A DNA stretch of 64,000 nt, from assembly GCF_001949145.1 (NCBI RefSeq), contig NW_019091473.1, positions 768,569 through 832,568 on the forward strand. Reading direction: 5' to 3'. Below the pieces are notes generated by a model that was not told where the DNA came from, ran no database searches, and saw only the letters and a program-made list of their open reading frames with translations. Shown here in pieces: positions 26,033 to 40,500 of the stretch; position 1 is the first letter of the stretch; every line of letters starts with the position of its first letter. A program made the translations under genes and the position numbers. Origin of the DNA: Acanthaster planci (Eukaryota; Echinodermata; Asteroidea; Valvatida; Acanthasteridae).

Positions 26033-28984
26033 TTCCCGCACATAATCATGAGGCTATAAACATTTAGGCGTTTTAGATACTTAAAAGTACAAAAAAATCG
26101 TTTTCGATTGTCATTACAAACAAATAAATACACTATTGCTTTTTCTGGGGGGGGGTTCTCGGGGCCCTACAGACCCCTTAGTGGTTTCAGTTCTGTGTAC
26201 TAGTATATTTGCACACTTTTGTTTCTCTTAACTGCGCGAGGCAAATGAATTGGAATGCCGAAATATATCGAACACGTTTCTCTCGGTTCGCGAAAGCACC
26301 TAGTTTAGGAATACATTGAAAGATATTTGATAAAATAGATATTTTTGCTTGTTGGTGTGACTTGCCGAATGGGATTTAATTGAAACCATACAGAACTTTT
26401 AATTGGGTTTATAAAATCTTAGTGGCATCGAGACTTCACCGAGACTGTTGTTTTCCTCTTTGAAATTAATTTGCAAATGACATAAAAGGTCATCTTTTGG
26501 AAGGTAAATTCGTTTTCAGACAGCAAGGAAGCCCTTTTTCTCTAAAGAAACGTAGGGTAACATTAGGCACGGTCGTTTTATGCAACTCAACTGTTAACCC
26601 CAATACTTTTCACTTTGACAAGGAAAACATTCAAACGTCCTTCAGAGGTATGCGAGGACATGTTTTGTTTCAGATGTATTTTCATATCCAACTTCTGTTC
26701 ACTTAACGAGTCATATATGGGGATTAAGAAAAAAAGTGCTGGAAATGAGTTCCCGTTCATACCTACTACCTCTTCTTAAAAATAAATGGATTGCATCCCT
26801 CTAGCGAACCGTGGAATTTTTTTTTACTGTTTTCACGTTTCTCCCCCGAAGACCCACCTCTATTTAAATTCATCATTCTACTTGGCGCTCCACAAATTAC
26901 TGTTTTCTTTTTGCACTGCAGTAGAAGATTTGCTTCACAGTAATGCTACAGGAACAATTCTGGACGCTCTTCAATTATCTGAGTTCCATATTCAGTGACC
27001 TTTCAAAATTGTAACGTATACGAAAACGAAGTGTATTCACATTTTAGTTTAAAGATTTATTACCCAGGGTGTGACACCCTTTAGCAAAAGCAAATTAGGC
27101 CATGAATTTTGATTAGAATAAAATTGATGTATCTCTCAGGGCAATATTACACGGGACGAGTAAGCTTGTAAGCCACAATCAATGCCTATTGTATTAAAAG
27201 CAATGGCTGTCAGTTGGCTGTTTTCCCTTTTTTTGCGTTGAATGGCAATGAGGTGCGCATGGCATTCTCAGTGATTCTACGCGTCGTCTTGACACAAATT
27301 TACCTATACACCCTGTGAAACCTTTTCGGGTGAATTGAAGAGCACGCAGACGGCACCAAATGGGTGGGCTACTGCTGGCTATGTTGGCGAAAGTGATGTA
27401 GCACTCGCCAATCACACAAACTCGATTAGATGAAAAAATAAATAATTCAATTAGTACTCTATTTGATAGACGTTGCCCGTGGGCCTTTCTCCACTCTCCG
27501 TTATCGTTAACGATCTTGTGTATGGCACTGGAAGTTAGTAAATTCTTAATGAATTTTACCGTAATGGTTAATTTGGTGCATGCACTGTACGATTGAAAGC
27601 TTATTATATATGAAGACAACAACGTAAGATATGTCCTACCTTTTGTGCACTGGTGAAATAATCACAAAATAACTAACTAATAATACAATACATAAATAAC
27701 AAAATGAATCAAAAAGAATAATAACAATTATACTACTAATAAAAAAGAAGACATTCTCTGAGGCCTGTTGTGTAACAGTGTAATGCATTATATGTTGTTC
27801 ACATGTCCGTAACGATCAAATTTTAAAAAATCTGATGGACCTGACCCACCCTTCGAAAAATTATTATGCTTTCGGCATGGTCAACGATACGCGCATGGGA
27901 AATCGGTGTATAGGCTTAGTACCTATCAGCGATAGTTAGACCGGGCTTTTATAGTTCTGTCGATACAATCGACCATTAAATACACCGAATCAGTCGGGTG
28001 CATTCATCTCCTCCAGCTCATTACTCGTAATTGAGATCTGGCACCACGTATTTTCAGCTCGAGCCAGTGCTTGGTCGAAGATGCAACGAGCAATTACATT
28101 GTTTTTCTTGTTCATTCGGGCAATTTAACGTGTAGTGCAATATCCGTGGCATCGGACTGCAGCCAGACATCAAAGTGTGCCGCTCGGCCTTTCAACACTT
28201 TTTTTACTGTTGCCTGTTTCAGTTAGGAAGAAACGTTCATTTTGATTTGGGTGTTGATTGACCACGTGACGAATTTTTTTGGTGACATATGGTTTTAAAC
28301 CTGAGAAATCGAAAAGAAGTTGTCTTTAATGTTGCTCTCATAACCAGAGAGCAAGGACCCTTAGGCCTATATATTAAAAACCCAACACTCGAACTAGACG
28401 GTTTCACCGGAACGAACTATTTTGTCATGAGTACCCTTCCGTTTTCTTGACGTTCAATAAAATTCCTTCAGTCTTTTTTCATTTCTAAATATTTTACGCC
28501 TACGACATGCAGATTTTGTAACCCCTGAAAAACCCCAAACTAAACAAAAACATAACAAAACAAAACAAAAACAAGAACGCGCAGACCCACATCTTTTAGC
28601 CAGTCTGCTTTCATAACAGGAACACGATCTACACGTATTGCCGTCCAAAAGGTGTCGTTTAGGTTAAATATTTTATTTTAATGTGTATTTTGTTGAAGAG
28701 CAGTGTTTCAAGTGATCAGCTTAACTCACTCAAAGGGGATCATGACATCAGAATGTCGCGCGCTATCTTTTCGTTGACCGTTGTCACCTCTACACTACAT
28801 GTAGAAAAGTGGTGCAACTTAATCCAATAAACTAAGACTTTATTTGGTCTCCTTTCTGTGCACTTTCCTGGTAGTGTCGCCAGTCGCTGAGTAATCCATC
28901 AGCACATTTGTTGCCATTGGCACCATGCTTTGATCAACCCATATCCGGTGTTATTATACACGTAATTAGACATCAAGCCCTTGA
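26033..28984. other. Non-coding, nothing recognisable
   Basis: Only AT-rich stretches (for example 27650-27750) and a short imperfect A-rich/AAAAC run near 28540-28580 stand out. The 142-codon minus-strand frame at 27194-27622 has no protein-like features. Confidence 0.45.
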
Positions 28985-29535
28985 TGAAATCCGTTGCATT
29001 ATCTCTGTCATCGTGTCTTCCTGCACTGCTGTCACCGGTCTATCCAAATACGCAGCAGCCGCGCTACGTTCGATTCCTGTCTGAGCATGCGCGGGTTGTG
29101 AGTGGTCGAAACCAAGCTGCATTCTTTCCGCGGGCCGGAATTGCACACAGCGGTCCTTTCTATGCCGCAAGTGGGTATAGCGTGGGTGTCTGCAATGCTT
29201 GGCGCTACGTCAAATGTGTATGGCAGAAGTCTTTTCTAGTGGTTGGTGCGCATTGAACTGTGTTAAGAAATGAACTCATAAAAACGGACTCTCGACAAAA
29301 GCAAAAAACATTCACTCTCGTGAACCCGCTGCATTCGCTTCAACTCTCTCGTCACCAGTTCACTCGGTAGACCTTCGGCAAGATCTCGATTGAACGAGAA
29401 CTGGATACCACAAGCAACTCACGATCCATCACTGCCGTCTGAGATACACTTGAGGGCGAGTCAACGCGCTTGCGAGGGACAGAGTAACTTCAAGGATACA
29501 TTTTGAAATCTGCTCGGTTTTCTTGGCGGACTAGG
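28985..29535 (+). promoter_or_regulatory. Probable promoter and 5' leader of the neuropeptide gene
   Basis: This is the CpG-rich sequence directly upstream of the signal-peptide exon. A TATA-like CATAAAAA lies at 29277-29284, and TCACTCT-like initiator sequence follows about 30 bases later. An in-frame TAA at 29485-29487 closes the reading frame upstream, so translation should begin at the ATG at 29536, which has A at -3. No transcript data are available; an additional upstream non-coding exon is possible. Confidence 0.35.
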
Positions 29536-29649
29536 ATGCCTGGTGTAGGGGCAAAAACCCCGCGGCCTCTGCGCACGTGGCTGCTCTTTGGTGTGATCTG
29601 CTGGGCGTTTGCGTCCTCGTCCCGGGCGGAGATAATCTCTGATGACGCG
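29536..29649 (+). CDS. Neuropeptide precursor, exon 1 (signal peptide)
   Basis: This exon holds 38 codons from ATG 29536. Residues 1-14 are basic and proline-containing, residues 15-26 form a hydrophobic core (WLLFGVICWAFA), and SSSRA before Glu32 is a good signal peptidase site (small residues at -1 and -3). A short acidic piece, EIISDDA, follows. The exon ends exactly at a strong donor, GCG|GTAAGT, in phase 0. The same frame would start seven residues earlier in an upstream non-ATG reading, but the ATG has a purine at -3 and is preferred. I pair it with the peptide exon at 53575-54582 because strand, splice phase and logic agree: that exon lacks a secretion signal and this one lacks a payload. 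The pairing is an inference; another small exon could lie between them. Confidence 0.7.
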
Positions 29650-32600
29650 GTAAGTTGCCATAACAAAATATTTTCTTTCAAAGTTACAGGGCTTTCCACT
29701 CTGAGGCCAACTTTGCAAGATTACATTTTACATTATTACAATTTTTGAGAGGCATTAACAGCAACATATTTGGGGGGGGGGTAGCTAAGACAGGGGGTTA
29801 AGCATCAAGGGGAATGGTCAATACGGGATCCTTTCCGTCCAATCTAACAGTGATCGGTATTCCGTTGATATTCCTGACTAGAAGTTTGTTCTGATGATTA
29901 ATAAAGTCTAGCTCTTGAAAACTGACCTGCCGTCGTGCTTGTGAGCTGACTTTTGGAAATTACTGCTTGCATTAGAATCTTAAAGACATGGAATCTTAGC
30001 TCTTTCTTCAAACTGCAACAATTTTGGGAAAATACGATTCTTATAACAAAGTACTTGTTCATTGACCCACGCTTAGTTGGATCTGTTTAGGAGACTAACG
30101 TGAAGAATACGTTTGCGCAAAATATATTCTGGGAAAAGTGTGCGGTGCTCCTCTCACATGGTTTATGTTGTTGTATGGCAATGCAGTCAATACATAAAAA
30201 TTCACCGATGTATTTGTACTTTAGATCCATACCCAACTAACCCAAGGTTGGGGAAAGAAGCTTATGGACGCTGCTTTTCTGACCAAGATCAAGCCAAGAG
30301 TCACTCTCTTGGAACATTGTTGTGGTACGTCACGGAGGATTCCTTGTCCTAAAATGTGTTCGACAAACAAAATTTCTCGTAAGATGCTCCGGCAAAAGAG
30401 CTCAATTCTCAGAATGAGTGTGTGCGAATGTACACACAGTAATGACAAAGCTACCTCGTGAATGCGATCGATTTTCAAGACCTACAGGAGCCCCGACCAA
30501 TTGGCGCGTGCTTTCCCAGAAGCCAATGTATACGGAAGTCATTGTGTGATCCTTTCCTCCAAGGCGCAGCATCTCTCCCTGGGAACCCTTGGAGTTTTTA
30601 ATCCGAGTTTAATGAATACGGGCGAGCGATGGGGGTCACTTGGGGCTGTGGAATGTCAATCAGATTCACAACTTAGTGATGACTGCGTAGCAAGGGAATT
30701 CACGTCCCTCTTTGTCAGGATTTTCCTGCAATACTGCGTGGGTTTCACAGTCATTGAAATTGACTTGTTGACGCTGTTACACAATTGCAAGGAGTAGGCG
30801 AACAAGTCAGGATTTTCTATTTACACACAATAGACGTTTGGCTTATTGATGCATTAATAGGCTCGCCCTTGTTGGAGTTTTCAAAAAAAAATATCTACGT
30901 AATGCCAAATGTACCGGTACGGACCAAAATGCCACAGCTAGAACAGAAAAGTGGAGCTGGTTTTTGTAGATGTGTTTTCCTGCAGGAGAATGATCTTCGG
31001 ACGTAGGTGAAGTATCGCGGTTTGGACACATGAATTCTGTTATGAAAATATAGGTCTGGATGTTATAAATGCATACACACAGTTTTTTGGTCAGACTATT
31101 CATGATGGCTGCAGTATTTTTTATGCTCAAGCGAGTCGGTTTTTCAACCTATTGGAAATATATAAAATCTCCAGTGTAGTTGTTTAAAATTTGAGGATTT
31201 CCATTAAAGGCTCACGAAGAAACAAATTTGGATTTACCCGCTACAAAGTTCCGATGAAATTTCATTTTGGCCCGATTTTCCGATTCTTTCTCTGAAGTGA
31301 AAAATGAAATGCTCCCTTAAATATTTTTTACAATTTTTAGTTAGGCGAGTGGAGGTCATAATAATTTACTAGAATTTATCAATTCAGTAGAACTTCTGAA
31401 AATGTTTGGTGTGATTTTCTCAAATGTTTAAAATAATAGTGTTCATATCATTGGCTCGTCACCCAGCGCCCTGAATCGGGGTGACGAGCAAATTCACACC
31501 AAGCCAGTTTACGATTCACAGTGAATATTGGAGATTATACCCTTCGATAATTGGAACACAACATCGAACAGGTTGCATGTTTGTCGCGAACGTTCGCGTT
31601 CGTTGTTTTCCAATTATGATGGGCCTTTGTTTTAAAATATGTGTTCACAGTGCCAAAAGTTCCACTTTTGGGTTTGACGAAACCCCCCTCCCAGTCTCTG
31701 GTCAGGCAACGGGCCTGGCTTTGCTAGATTTAATCATTTTAAGAGATGAAGAAATGAACGGCAAAATCAATGAACCATGAAATTGCCGTGCTGTAATGGC
31801 ATGGACACGACACTTTTCCGTGCGCCTACTGCGCTGTCTCGTGGGCAGCTTTCAACCTACCTGTTGATGTGATCTTAACGCAAGTTTGAAGAGGTGAACG
31901 GGTGAATGACAGAAATCGATTTCGCCAGAGGGAGAAATGAAATAATCGGAAATTCACGCGGGGCCACGGTGTGACGGTTCTTCGCTGTGTGCATCAGGCA
32001 TGCGGTCGGTTTCCATTGTGGCGTCTGTGTACGTGTGGCACAGTCACACACTGTCAACATCAGTGTCTCTCAAGGTGAATCACTTAGAGACTAGAATATT
32101 ACCATAAACCTTGACTTTCACAGAAACCTTTTAGGTGCTTTTGTCCAGTCTCAACTTGCATTTTGAAAACTGTATCGAATTTGCACGCCATGTTGGTTTT
32201 GTAGAATGTAATTGTAAGAAACTACATTATGTAAACTGTTGGAAAATGAAAGTGTAAGGCAGTACAGTCGTTTCGCTCTTCGCTCTACGGTATGACAAAA
32301 TAATTTTGAGGAAGTGAGTTGTCGAAACGGTAATTTCGATCTTGCATAGGTTCGTGCCCATTTACTATCACGCGCCCCCAACGTAGGCCTTTGGGCCACT
32401 GGTTTGAATAGGCGAGCACGTACGTGAATGTCTGTCAGCTGCATGTGGTAGTTAATTTTTCTCGAACTCCGTGCGCTGGGCGTTGCTTCATGAAAACCGC
32501 CTCATGGCACGCGGTCATCGTTGAAGGGAGCTAACGCTGCGTACATTGAATAGTGCAATTAGCTAAAGACAGCATGCAAGTCCTTTCATTCTTTACAGTT

Positions 32601-35600
32601 AATTTGGAATGTCTTGCAGCCACGTCAAGGAGACGCGGTGTCTCAAGAGCTGTGAAGATACAAGGGATGTTATTCAATCGGACATTGATTTCCCGAGCCA
32701 CGATGAAATTGCCAGCCTCATCCTCGTGGGACTGTTACATCCTTGTTTGACACAGTAAAGACCATAAGACGGCAGCCCGGACACCGCCCGAACACCTGAA
32801 GGCGTGGTTTAGATAGCAGTTTACTCCGCGGAAATCTTGATTGTTAGTTGACTATGTTACGGAAGTCCGTTTCAGGTTAAAGGAGGTTCGCTAAAGCCAG
32901 AGCAAAAACCAAAACCAACCATGAAAATGAGTGTGGTTTAGTTACCCTGCTCTCTTGCACGCCTTCTAAGTGTTCTGTCCTTAAATTATCAGAATTGAGC
33001 CTCAAGAATACAAGATTGAATAGGCTTTCGCCACCAAAATCCATCTGTAACGACAGATGTCGATCACGGCAGCAATCCAAAACGGCCGAAGAAAATAACA
33101 CGACATCGCTCATTACCAGTGCAACATCACGGTGCATCATTTGACTGACCCGTCGCAACGAGTGTGGTCCCATGCGAAGGCTTGCTCATGCGCCGTTGCG
33201 GTCGTGTTCAGCTGGCGTTGGGGTTTTGCTCAGGATACGGAGGAGCTCATGTACGAGTGATTTAATTAAGCGTAATGAGATATCGTCACACAGGCCGTTA
33301 GCACAATAGCCCGTGAGGCACGGTGTAGGGAATGATATCTAAGAGATTTGAGTCTTTTTATTGGCCATGTCAGAACTTGTCCTAGGTGCGAATACAATGC
33401 CGAAGGGTATAGAACCCACCCTGCTGTCTTACCGCAAGGGGGAAAATGCACATTTTGTGCTCATTTGGCTGTGGAAAAATGGCACCTTTAACACTTTCTA
33501 AGCCCAAGCTTTCCAACCCAGAATTGGAAGAATTTGCAGGATAAACTTAAGATCGTTCCCATTTTGTCCTAAACTATTCAATATACCGGTATACTTAGTT
33601 TAACTGAATCATGTATTTGAACAGTAGTGTTTAATTCGATTTTAAAGATGCGTATATGAAGCAGTATAGATAAAGTATTCCTGGTTCTGTTTCATACCGA
33701 ATGCGTTTTCACTGATTTCTGTGTTTGGCAGTTAAGTGCTTGGATGCCCCACAAGTGCTTGAACAGTTATACATGTATTCCCCACTCCTGGCTGCTTAGG
33801 GAAGATCTGACTCTGGGAATTTTCCAATGCCCAACTTAGTCTCCGACTCAGGCACCCGTCTCTAAAAATCAGTAACTGGTTTAGGCTGGCAATGTTCCAT
33901 GTAAACTTTAGTGCACGTGTTTGCGTCTCTGACATGTATCCATCCAGTGTTTTGTTGGCAGCATTTGGTTTATTGCCCAGCTAATAACTGCAAAATCGTG
34001 GGTTAAAATGAGGCGAAGCTGGACCCCGATGGAAATGAGGGCGAGGTTTGGACCCCGATTTCACTTCCTTAGGAGAGTCTTTTACGTTCGTAACAAACTC
34101 AACGATACTGTGAGAAGTAGACAAAGAGAGTACATGTATAAGAAATCGATTGGACGATTCCGCTAACTACATGTTACAGTAGATCAGGCAAAAATCAATG
34201 CATAAAATGGACATGAATGCATCTGTTACGTTTAGCTAGGGATATGCGTGCGCGTGTCTTGCAGGGCAAAACAGCCAGCCTAGATTCGGCTGCCTCACTG
34301 TGATATTCATTACATATCGGAAATTTCAACCTCAGATTAGATATTGTGTGCATCAATATTTACAGTAATAAACGTACAATTTAGTTGGCTATTTCACGGG
34401 AGAACTCGATGCAACGCGACCAAACAAACAATATTCTGTAAAACTTGGCACCTGGTCTTATTTTGGTGAAGTGGGGCAGGTATGCAGTGTAAAGACCTTT
34501 ATCATCGATACCGACATGTTTGTCATGTTCCCTATAAACCCATTGTTAATACTTTACATATCGATGAAGGGGAACAGGCTATTTTTCGTCCAGCCTCAGT
34601 TTGGGATAACCAGCACTATATGCCGTAAAGGGGACCCCCCTTAAGGTGATGCGCAAGCTGTATACCCTATGGCTATTGTGCCTACTGCACCCCCTCGGAA
34701 ATCTGAAAGGAATTCCAAAGATTCTATCAACACAAAAGAAGACACAATAGAGGAGGTCCCCCTTTGCCGCATATCGCGCATTATGAGGATAGACTTTGAT
34801 AATGGTAGGCAAGATAACTGCCCGATTATAGAGGTCAATTCCACCCGGCTTAAGCTAATTAAAATTTCTAGATAATGTTACACTCATTCCCACTCTCGTG
34901 AGACTGGTTCAAGGAAGCAATACAAGTTAATTTAGATTTTTGTCTACATGGACGCAACGGGTCCCTCTTTCACCTGGTATACATAAAACACGTGACATTT
35001 TCGAAGTTGAACAACCCCAGGCGAAACAACACGATACAGTCTGTGTACTGCTGCTCCATTCGCATGATTAAAATAGAAATAACTACTAGAGAGGACTTTG
35101 CGGAGATGGCCCAATGAGATTAAGGATCCGAGGGAATTCCATTAAGTCGAGGTGAATCCTCGACAGCACACTTTAGGTTGAAAAAGGGACTACAACAAAA
35201 CAGAAAAAAACACTGGAAAGGAAAGTGCGCTTGATAAATCTGAAATTGCATTACCTAGGCCATTTTCCCTGGAAATGCAGTCAGTCTGACGTGCAGAATG
35301 CTGCCTTGCGCAAATTCCCTCATAGTTAGGGCGCGTGATGGAAAATACGTACAATCGCCCGCACTTCGGAGATATATCACATTCAGTTGTGATGGAATTG
35401 TACTCAAATCGATCACAATTAGCAGAAAGTAGTTTGTATGAGATGTGAGGGATAACAAGGATTTTCAAAGTTCTGTTTTCGTAGAGAGATGTATCATGTT
35501 AAGTTATTCTTGCTGTCAAACACCTCTGTTGGTCAATATAGCAATGTGTCTGGTAAGTGCATTTCGTCTATAAATCAATAAGAGGTAGCTCTGCCACTCG

Positions 35601-36195
35601 ATTACATGGATTATATGATTTTTTTTTATAGAAATGCACCTCGATGCGGCTGAATCCTGCATTCAAGAGAGATTCCTTGAGATTTCCCACGGGTTTCTGA
35701 AAGCAAAATGCCCAAAGTTGGGCAGCGTGATTAAGATGGCATTTCAACACGGAAAGACAATACCGGCCCGTCAACTTGTTATTTTGTGTAGTGATTCCGA
35801 AATGAAGATCCAGGTTTACTTTCATGCACAGCCGGTGGGGCGACGATTTTTTTTTTTTTACAAAAAACCGAGTATAAGCGTGGAAGCAAGAACCTGCCTC
35901 GTAAATCTGTGGAGTTCCAACTCGACCAAATAAATATCCTGTGATTATGTGTAATTTCATTCTGCTTCTCGTATAAAATGAAAAACTTTGCGTTTTCACA
36001 GCACTCTGCCTCCTCAGTGGACATTCCGCACATACGTACAAAACATCACTACCTTTGTTGAGAACAAAATGAATGTGTTCTGTTAATGTCCAAAAACGGC
36101 ACGGTTAGTCTTTTTCTGGGGTTGAATGTGGGTCCCTGGGCAGAATGTAACCTATTTAATCGCATTTTCAACAGAACTGATTTGTTACCGAGTGT

Positions 36196-36670
36196 AAGCA
36201 CTGGCCGAGTTCGGGCGGCTTGTTCCCGTATGTTCACGAACAGGTTTGTTGTTTGTGGGTCGGCCGCTCGAACGCCGGGAACAAACAACCAGTTATCGCT
36301 GGTAGTTAGTAACATTCAACATGACGGCGTCCATATAGGCTACGTTATTCGAGAGTTAATGTTTTGATGGGCTGAACTCTTTTCTATATAAACAGGAACA
36401 TTCATTTCTGTGTTACGGAAAATAATTAATGTTAATTTTGCAAAACGTCCCACTGTCTATGGCTTTGGAAGCCATCTCTCTACTTTTTGCAAATGTTCAA
36501 AAATCAAAATCTCACGAGTTTTTCCGTGTGTTCCTGTAAAACCCTGACGAGCAGGTGGTGTGTGATCCTGTTCCGAGAATATGACAATCTTCTTGAGTCG
36601 TGTTCCCGCCGTTCGAGCGCGAGAACAAGAAACCCGTGTCAAGAATAGGCCGCCCGAACTCAACCACTAA
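36196..36670. repeat. Diverged inverted repeat pair
   Basis: About 80 bases at 36196-36280 reappear in reverse complement at 36590-36665. Both copies contain GAGTTCGGGCGGC and, further in, CGCTCGAACG followed by CGGGAACA-type sequence. The arms are diverged and about 310 bases apart. Open frames on both strands over this stretch are by-products of the repeat. The whole may be a degraded MITE or a decayed inverted duplication. Confidence 0.55.
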
Positions 36671-37470
36671 TATCGTATTGTTTGAAAAGTGTTTCTATAG
36701 CACGTATTGCGCTGAGTAGAGAGTGGTCGATGATTGGTACTGCGCATCTCTACGGGCTCCAAATCGTGTGGTTAAAGCGGTTATAAAGATATTATAGGTC
36801 TGTCCTTGAGCGTAGGAAATTATCACTTAACATCGTTTGTGCTGTGATGCGAGGTTGCTATAGCAACCGGGTACTTGAAAAAGTATTCTGTTATACATGT
36901 CTGTGTATAACCAAGGATAACGGTTGAACCAGAACTAAAGTTTTCTTCTTGTGGGTGGGTGGCAGAATTAATTTTAGACTTAGAGGCCCACCAATTTGTT
37001 GATTTTTTTTAATGTAATTTTTATGGCCTACTCTTTGAGGTGGAAGGGAAACAAAGTACATGTAGATCTTTATATATGCTGTCTTTGGGGTGCGGTATGG
37101 GAATGCCCCCCGACTGGACCCCTGGATCCGCTCTTGTGTATAACAACAATATCTGGGTCTCGTAAGATCAAAATACTAAAATGCGTTCCTCATTCATGGA
37201 ATCTTGAAGAATAAGTCAGTAGGTATAGTCTCGTACGTTCAGAATAAATGGGTCGAGAAAACACTGCAGATTTGTTGATGAAATTCGCGCTTATAGATTG
37301 CAAAGTTGTCCGTCAAGATTAAAAAGTCTACCAATTTTCGCCTGAAAGGCGTCCCCCCTTTTTTAAAACTAACACTGTTCGTTTATATGACGGGTTTTGC
37401 CCTTATCCAACGTGTATATTAATTAACACTGTATGCTCAGTGCTTATCCGAGAGCTTGCGAAAAAAGCCA

Positions 37471-37531
37471 CAAGCTTACTCGGGTGGGACTCGAGCCCAC
37501 GACCTCCTGCATCCCACCCGAGTAAGCTTGN
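37471..37531 (-). repeat. 19-base perfect inverted repeat around a tRNA T-arm-like sequence
   Basis: CAAGCTTACTCGGGTGGGA (37471-37489) is the exact reverse complement of 37512-37530, and the assembly has a single N at 37531 immediately outside. Read on the minus strand, the stretch contains GTGGG CTCGAGT CCCAC, a five-base-pair stem with a seven-base loop like a tRNA T-arm and B box. No A box or acceptor stem is present, so this is not a tRNA. It could be the tail of a tRNA-derived SINE, duplicated in inverted orientation either really or by misassembly at the N. Confidence 0.5.
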
Positions 37532-40500
37532 CCTGTCATATAAATTTACATCTCCCTAACGCAAAAGATACATCTTGAAAATAACACTGTTCGATCTTGG
37601 GATGGAAATGAAGGATGAATGTGCCGAGAATTCAATATACCAGTTATACCACCCTCGTAATAATGAGACTCAGTGTTCGACTAGGAAGGGCATGCACTTT
37701 ACACAGGCTGGGGAAGTTGCTAAATTGAAATTATGTTCACTTCCTAGAGACCAGTGGCGTAAGTAAGGGATGCATGCAGGGCAGGACGACCCCCTCTTCC
37801 ATCTTCAAGAGAGAATCTGGTGATAGTCCGCCTTGGTCTTTGTTTCAACCGTGACCATACCCTTACCCATTGAGTGCCCCTCCAGAAAATAGAGACCCCC
37901 AAGTGCCCCCTGCAAAATGTACACCAGTTACCCCCCCCCGCTGGAGCCAAAGAAGTCTTTGAGGCAAGCTCTTTGGGATACTTTCACAACTATACACGAT
38001 ACTGTTGTGAACAGCCATGAGTGGTATATTGTGGACAAGTTTGAGCCTGTTGCGAGGCAACGAATTTACACCAGTGACGTATGATTGGCGTCACGGCTCG
38101 AATGGCAAGTACCAGTGTAGCAGGAGCGCTTCTTCGGACGACCACGCACCTGCTGTCAATCGAGTCGCCTGCACTGTCCAATGAAATCTTCATTTTTATT
38201 CGGTACATGCGGTCTGCTCTCTAAGCAAATTTAACTTGAGTCTTATTGCTGAATGTATTTTAGGGAGAGAAAACTATTCGGTTGGCCTAAGTGAATTTCG
38301 TAGGAACTGTATAATGTCCCAATATTGGTGGATTAGAAACTCGTTTATGCTTTCTAATGCCAAGCTGTGTTGCTTCGAGGTGTACCTGCACTTGTGCAAT
38401 TTCCCAGTTATGAGACATAAAGACTACATGACCTTTCTTTCATGGTTAGACGGCCGAGTATTAATGCCGTGATGAAAACCATGATCAAACAATATGGCCT
38501 GAACAACTTGGGCGTGGAACTCTACGTAATTAAAGCTAAACCCGATTGGCCTAGTTCGAGGCCACTGCGCAGTATTTCTTCAGCTGTAGCGCTTGCCTCC
38601 CGCGATAAATGTCAAACTAGGGTGGTTACCAACAAAGCCTCTTTTTAATCAGCATGTTTGAACAGAGAAAAAAGTGTATGAGTAGGAATCCAGTGAGGAA
38701 ACAGTGTTCAAACCAGCACCTCAGGCCTTGGATGTCCAACAACACATTCCGTGTTCATACCGTTGCAGTCTGAACAATGAGGCTCACTTTCCAAACCCAG
38801 ACTAGAATTTTGACGAGTTTAGGGCCGTAAAGTTGAACAGGATGGTTGGACAATCTGGTCGACCAGTTTGGTTATTAGGACCATTTCATTGGTTATTAGT
38901 ACACAATTTCGTAATTATGTTTCTGGAGTGAACCATGGACATGAAAAAAAAAGAAAGATTGCATCAGATACGCTGTGCAGGCGTGTTAAATTTGTTCAAG
39001 TACACGCGTACTCGTTCACGAGATCCCGGTACCAATTACCAATGCCACAATTCTGTGACATCTTTGCCTGTACGCCGGGAGCAGGACGCCAACGGCGTTC
39101 TCGAGACTTTCGCTCCGTCTCATTATTTGCCACTGAAGAGGGTAAACTTGTGCGCGAAGTGGGCAGAGGAACGAGAGCGATGTGAGATACAGTAACTCTG
39201 GGAACGCAATATACAATGAGGATTTGGTTTACTTGAGATCAATAATGCTTTATAATAGCCCCAATTCCTTATCAAGTATTCAAAATCGTAGGTTGCTGGA
39301 ATTATCGCTTTTATTTCCACTTCAGCCAAGTATCAAAATGGATCTACAGACACGTTATAAAGGCTATTTAAGCCATTAATAATCTTTGTGATCTATTCGA
39401 CTTTCTTAACCCGCTAAGGCAGTGAGGTCAGTGAGGCAGTGAGGGAATGTTGAGAAATTTCGCTGATTAACGCTATGAAGCCGAAGGTTATACACTCTTG
39501 GCGTGATATACTAAAGGGTCGTTTAATGGCCAGAGGAATTGTGAGAGTCATGGCGCTTTTATACAATGATTAAAAAATTCATCATTCGCTGAAACGGCAG
39601 CATAGCTTCGTCTGTGGGTGACTTGCTCGTAACATACCTGTAGGACCGGCGAGGCGTCACTGATTGTGGATTAATCGAGTCCGATGTGGCCTTGCCGCGT
39701 TTTCAAGCCTTCACAATTGGTAATTATGAAACTTAGGAATACTGCAGCTGAAAGAGGAAGCTAAGGAGATCAGGGCATGAATGGGCCAGCGAGGAACGCT
39801 TTTATTGAATCAGGATTTAGGGATAAGCTATAGACTTTCTTAGTATTCTATTAATTTTATGGGAGCAGTAGGTGCATAGCAGGTGTATGAGGCAGAAGTG
39901 GACGCGCAGGTTGGATGCACCTACCTCTACATTGATACGGTCGACAACATGCCGCAAAAGGGATAATGAAAGAGATGCTCTTGCATATACTCTCAAGTAA
40001 CCTGCTTTCGGACACGGAATTGAATAGATGACGAACGAAGCACACTGTTTGAAATGTCGAAAACTTTATCACCATCAGTTCTTCTCAGAACCATAGGTGG
40101 ATATGGAGGAAAAACCGTCCCCCATCTACAATTTCACGTCCCCTCTTTTCAAACACCGTATAAACCCCCCCCCCGATGTAGTGACAACCACCAGAAAGGT
40201 CATTAAAGGAAAACAGGTCACACAAAATTTCAAATTGTCGCCCCCCTCAAAAAAAACGGCCAAAACCATAATGTCGGCACCCCAAGTTTGGGTCAGGGTG
40301 CGCCTTTGTTGATTGAGAGATCTTGCAAATGGTGTACCCCAAAACAGCACTTCTCTGTAATGCTGTAATGCTGAACATGACGTGTTGTCAACTACGATAA
40401 TAATGACGGGGGCCCGTGACGCCTTTATAACACAGATCCAAGTCCTGTTTCGAGCCAGATGATCGCCACTGTTACGCCAACTCCTTTCCCTCGGACTTAA

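Noticed and set aside
29503-29535. Upstream extension of exon 1 to a non-ATG start
   Set aside because: The codon at 29503 is TTG; the first ATG, at 29536, has a good context and yields a complete signal peptide.
35568-36041. 157-codon minus-strand open frame
   Set aside because: No recognisable motif; contains homopolymer-encoded runs; the opposite strand is also open over much of it.
37480-37512. Possible tRNA gene from the T-arm-like sequence
   Set aside because: No acceptor stem, A box or anticodon arm can be found on either side.
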